DNA from: Homalodisca vitripennis
Taxonomy: Eukaryota; Arthropoda; Insecta; Hemiptera; Cicadellidae
NCBI RefSeq assembly: GCF_021130785.1
Contig: NC_060214.1
Coordinates: 45,755,001-45,819,000 of the forward strand
Length of the DNA stretch: 64,000 bases
Direction: 5' to 3'
In this document: one piece after another, positions 60,880-64,000 of the stretch
Numbering within the stretch: position 1 is the stretch's first letter
Layout of the letters: each line of letters opens with the position of its first letter
Position numbers and translations under genes: made by a program
Notes under the pieces: generated by a model
Databases searched by the model: none
Seen by the model: the letters and a program-made list of their open reading frames with translations, nothing else
What the model was told of the DNA's origin: nothing

Positions 60880-61100
60880 TTAAGTTTTAAGTAAATAAGA
60901 CATGAAATGCTAATCATGTCCAATAATTCAGCAGGATACAAAAGCAATCTACCCCATCCACTGATTTCCGAGTTTCTATTTCCGGCTCCGTTCACTGAGT
61001 CACTTTTGTTAATGACTTTATCGGGACTGTTATTTATAGCCTGCCCGCAAATCCCCGCTTGGACAGTTGCACAAAGAAGAGAATGGGTGTTAAAAAATTG
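60880..61100 (-). repeat. Fragment E of the A/B repeat, promoter-like
   Basis: Inverse orientation to A. The minus strand reads GCAGGCTATAAATAACAG, GTCATTAACAAAAGTG, CTCAGTGAACGG, GGAAATAGAAACTCGG and GTATCCTGCTGAATTATT, matching A 26.57-26.71 kb and B 31.66-31.80 kb. Only this promoter-like portion is present. A 92-codon minus-strand frame covers it, but it is not conserved as protein in the other copies. Confidence 0.7.
61007..61038 (-). promoter_or_regulatory. Promoter-like module E
   Basis: TATAAATA (minus, 61038-61031) lies 24 bases ahead of CATTAAC, in a GCAGGC context, with TCATT at the presumed start. It is the same module as A2 and B2. Confidence 0.4.
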
Positions 61101-61386
61101 TACTGCAATCAACTGGATTTTACAACTGGTTTACTTATGTAAATATCTATGTAAATTGTAAGTACTTAGATGCTAGTACAAAGAAACATTAGTAACAATT
61201 GAAAAGAATGAATTTTGGTTATGAGAACCGTGAAATAATATTTTAGAGGCTCGATTAAGAAGGACCACTTCACACTAGGCAGTGAAGACGCCGAACACAC
61301 TCATTTTAACAAGAGTTCACCAGGTTACACATAATGAGTTTATGAACAGTGCATATTCAAATAAAGTGCAGAAAATAAACAGTTAC

Positions 61387-61690
61387 CTTTGTTTTCATGA
61401 GAGGTACCTAACCGTAGTCTGCTGTTGTTGAGGGCCAGGTTGTGATCACTAAGTGTGGAAATAGGCTGCTGTCTTGTCGGCAGGCGTGAAGACGGAAGAT
61501 GTCCTTCACTGATTCACTCACGCACAATACGACCGCAAACGAATAGTTTATAACACTGTGGCCAGTCCTGTAGAGCACGGTAGACGCGGGTGTCCGGGAG
61601 CAGAGACGTTCTGGTAGAGATTGCCAATCCAGAGCACTGACTTTAGTGTTAATGTAAATGTACAACAAATAGAGATAAACTAATATTTTA
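61387..61690 (-). other. Possible first exon of a minus-strand host gene
   Basis: The block 61390-61870 is clearly richer in G+C and CpG than its surroundings. On the minus strand it ends with ATGAAAACAAAG followed by GTAACTG, a good donor-like site (exon end at 61387; the four-codon start MKTK would begin at 61398). Upstream on that strand lie two CCAAT boxes (seen in plus sense as GATTGGTTGG near 61836 and CATTGGTCTG near 61883). An 86-codon minus-strand frame (61408-61668) ends before the ATG and has no motif. A noncoding or leader exon with a promoter at 61700-61900 is plausible. No downstream exon is identified, so confidence is low. Confidence 0.25.
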
Positions 61691-61900
61691 AGTGAGAGAG
61701 TAACACATGGGGGAGAGAGTAAGTATGGTCAGCAGTGGCTAGAGTGTACATAAGTGCCCCAGGCGGGACCGAGAGTATAATGAGCAGGCGTGCAGTCGCT
61801 TGCAAGGTAGGCAATTGATAAGTCAACCGTTGTGATTGGTTGGTGAGTGTACATTAAACAGCTGATTCGTGAAACAATGGTTCATTGGTCTGTCACTGTA
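61691..61900 (-). promoter_or_regulatory. Candidate CCAAT-containing promoter patch
   Basis: This G+C-richer patch contains CCAATCAC and CCAATG on the minus strand and a pyrimidine-rich stretch (ACTCTCTCCCCCATG) near 61700. It shows no clear TATA box at a suitable distance. It would drive the possible exon at 61387-61690. Confidence 0.22.
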
Positions 61901-63200
61901 CGTGAATATTTTAATCCAGTAAGGAATGGTATTGTAGGCACTAGGCCGCAGAAAGAGATATAGAATTAATGCAGTATGTACAGTTTAGTAAAATAAAGGC
62001 AAATATAGAGTATAAATTGCCCAAAAAATATATACACAATTATTGTTCAATAAAAGTAGCCTTTTCATATTAGGAAATAAAAAAAAACAAGTTATTTATT
62101 GCAATAATACTTAACAACAATTATATACTAATAGGCATAAAGTAAAACATGGAGAAAACTCTAGAACCCATTACTGAAATAAAAACCTGCAACTTTTACT
62201 CAACTGGAAGAAGTACGGATAAATATTGGAAAAAAATATTAACTAATTCATAAATTATAATTCATAATTTTCTTCAAAAAGTTGAACAATATGTACAATC
62301 TACTTATCGAAAAATGAGTAAATTACTGAATTTTTATTTTGAGTAGAAAATTTTCATTCCATAATTTAAAATGTCAAGCAAATGAATGTGGGAGTTATTT
62401 ATTTATGATATATTACTATGTCCATCACCTTCAGTTATAGGCGTCACTAAATCTCTTCTTATATAAACACGAATCTCCCATATAAGCCATTTTACGATAT
62501 AAAACAAAGGCAGGAGTTCATGTAGGGACTATACGTTTAAAGTGTGGTTTTATTGTATGTAGGTTCATTCAATGATTTCTCTGTCCCACAGTAAATAATG
62601 GGGATACTAACTGAGGTCTACTTTGTTTAAACTCGACCATTTCGATTCATGTTGGCTTCATACCTTGTTTAATTATGGTAATCGGTTGAATTCAATATTA
62701 ACATTTTCCATATGGTTGTAGTTGTATATACATCAGTTTATCTTAAACTTTTATAAGAGAAAATTTAGGGTGACCCTGTGAATGACCTAATACTTTAATA
62801 AGAGCATACAGATCCTTTTCAAGTCCTAATTATATCAAATAAAATATTACGGCTAGATGGTTAAAACAACATATAGGTATGTTTAATCAGACAGTAATAT
62901 TATTATTATTGTATATTTTATAGTACCTTACGCTATATAACTACGTTAAAAAAATTATTTCCAAATTAATATAAATTAATGAAAGTGTTTCAAACTAATA
63001 TATAAATATTTAGATAAACGACAGTAAACTATGCACTCTAAAATATCCCTGGGCTTCTCGACATACATTATATGATCTGTAATTTATGTGTCACATCTTC
63101 ATATAATTATCCTAATGTACTATCTTTATAAGAATACTAAGTTACTACTACGTTAGAGTGTAACTATACTGAATCAAGGAATGTAGAGTATTGCTGCTGG
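61901..63200. other. A+T-rich stretch, no gene seen
   Basis: A short run of TTA/TAT repeats lies near 62900. No other feature is recognised. Confidence 0.4.
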
Positions 63201-63231
63201 GTAATTGGATAACTTTTGAGCCGTTTGTCCC

Positions 63232-63295
63232 CAGATTAAGTATTAGAGAGGGCCTCTTAGGCCTAAAATGTCTGATACAATAAAACATTATTTTT
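63232..63295 (+). repeat. Possible Penelope-like end with hammerhead-type stem
   Basis: AGAGAGGGCCTCTTAGGCCT, then AAAATGTCTGATACAATAAA: a GGCC/GGCC stem in the position of hammerhead stem II, then a box 2-like AAAATG (GAAACATG expected), then an AATAAA-type tail. It is recognisable in outline only; box 1 (CTGANGA) is degenerate. Confidence 0.3.
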
Positions 63296-64000
63296 TTATT
63301 TTCAAAGCTACGTACCTATGAGGTTGTAGACTTTGAACAAATTGTTTATCCTATGGACGCTAGAAATAGATGTGACGAAATAATCTGTTCATCTATCTAT
63401 GTCTTATATTTAATTCAGGTTTTTTCATACTCGGCCTTGTATCAGGAATCAAAGAGATGTAATACGAATAATATAATTAATTGAAAAGAACGTAATCATC
63501 CAAAGCTATTCCAAGAAGAGTTATATATTTTACTAACTCTGCCAAGTACGAAATAATCAGACCCTTCTCGACTTGTCCAGGCAATATTAGATTGCAGCAA
63601 TGCAACCTGTATTGAATACATCACTCCCACAATAGCTATGCTATTTGTAATTCCAAGTGTTATTAAATTACGTGAAAGTAGAGATCTAAATAATGTATAT
63701 TTACAATATTTTACAATATTGGTTTAATATTTTTTACCATTTTGTATGAATTAAAAACATATTTCAGTATAAACAAATTAATATAAAGTTAAAAGAATAA
63801 AGATAAACAATATTAATATTACTTAGATTTACAAAAAATTTACATATTAACAAGGAAGTATATTATATTGGTGTTTGGTTGTCGGTTGCATTATCAAGGT
63901 CTCGATAAAAGAATTAGTTTTATTATAAATTAATATCCCCAATCAACTCGTTCACATTACGAATATGTTGGGTTGAAGTTGTCGACGGTCAATGTTCTTT
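63296..64000. other. A+T-rich stretch, no gene seen
   Basis: A short direct repeat, TTTACAATA, lies near 63700. Nothing else is recognised up to the window end. Confidence 0.4.

Overview
The window is strongly A+T-rich eukaryotic DNA and reads as a gene-poor, repeat-dense stretch of an arthropod, most likely insect, genome. No bacterial-style gene, operon, rRNA or intact protein gene is visible. The recognisable coding sequence is all decayed transposable-element protein: a Penelope-like GIY-YIG segment, a DD41D-spaced Tc1/mariner-type transposase, two mariner scraps, and a conserved arthropod repeat protein whose family I cannot name with certainty. Insect origin is inferred from these families and from the many A+T-rich inverted-repeat elements; I cannot name the species or order.

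Layout. 1-4.4 kb: unique-looking A+T-rich DNA with one protein relic (2.84-3.28 kb). 4.4-4.7 kb: first copy of a repeat with an internal tRNA-like sequence. 5.16-7.6 kb: fold-back element with two ~112-bp tandem arrays and inverted flanks. 8.3-9.0 kb: Penelope-like 3' coding end (minus strand). 9.34-15.7 kb: large inverted duplication with ~1.6-kb arms around a ~3.1-kb core holding three tRNA-like repeats and a long TA tract; a near-identical 257-bp direct repeat flanks the right arm. 17.8 kb: mariner scrap run into a CT tract. 18.48-19.80 kb: 1.3-kb non-autonomous piggyBac-like element in a TTAA target. 22.19-22.77 kb: near-perfect 249-bp-arm hairpin with a hammerhead-like core.

23.7-34.6 kb: an older, much larger divergent inverted duplication (A 23.7-28.0 plus strand, B 30.5-34.6 minus strand). 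A third partial copy (C) lies at 40.06-42.4 kb and a fragment (E) at 60.9-61.1 kb. Several copies carry the same promoter-like arrangement, a TATA box about 22-26 bases ahead of CATTAAC. A related pair (D, D') lies at 29.04-29.42 and 43.97-44.25 kb. 34.7-36.2 kb: deleted mariner transposase, 36-bp inverted repeats, a CA tract and a G+C-richer block. 36.68-39.86 kb: complete TA-flanked transposon with ~680-bp terminal inverted repeats and a broken DD41D transposase. 45.97-46.69 kb: 720-bp element with ~36-bp inverted repeats and an exact 8-bp target duplication. 46.7-57 kb is mostly featureless. 57.0 and 60.7 kb share a ~140-bp repeat, 60.03-60.29 kb is another tRNA-like repeat, and 61.39-61.9 kb is a G+C-richer, CCAAT-containing block that could be the promoter and first exon of a minus-strand host gene.

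No genes work together as a pathway here. The main interest is structural: nested inverted duplications, fold-back elements and a repeated promoter-like module. Coordinates of diverged repeats were read by eye and can be off by tens of bases.
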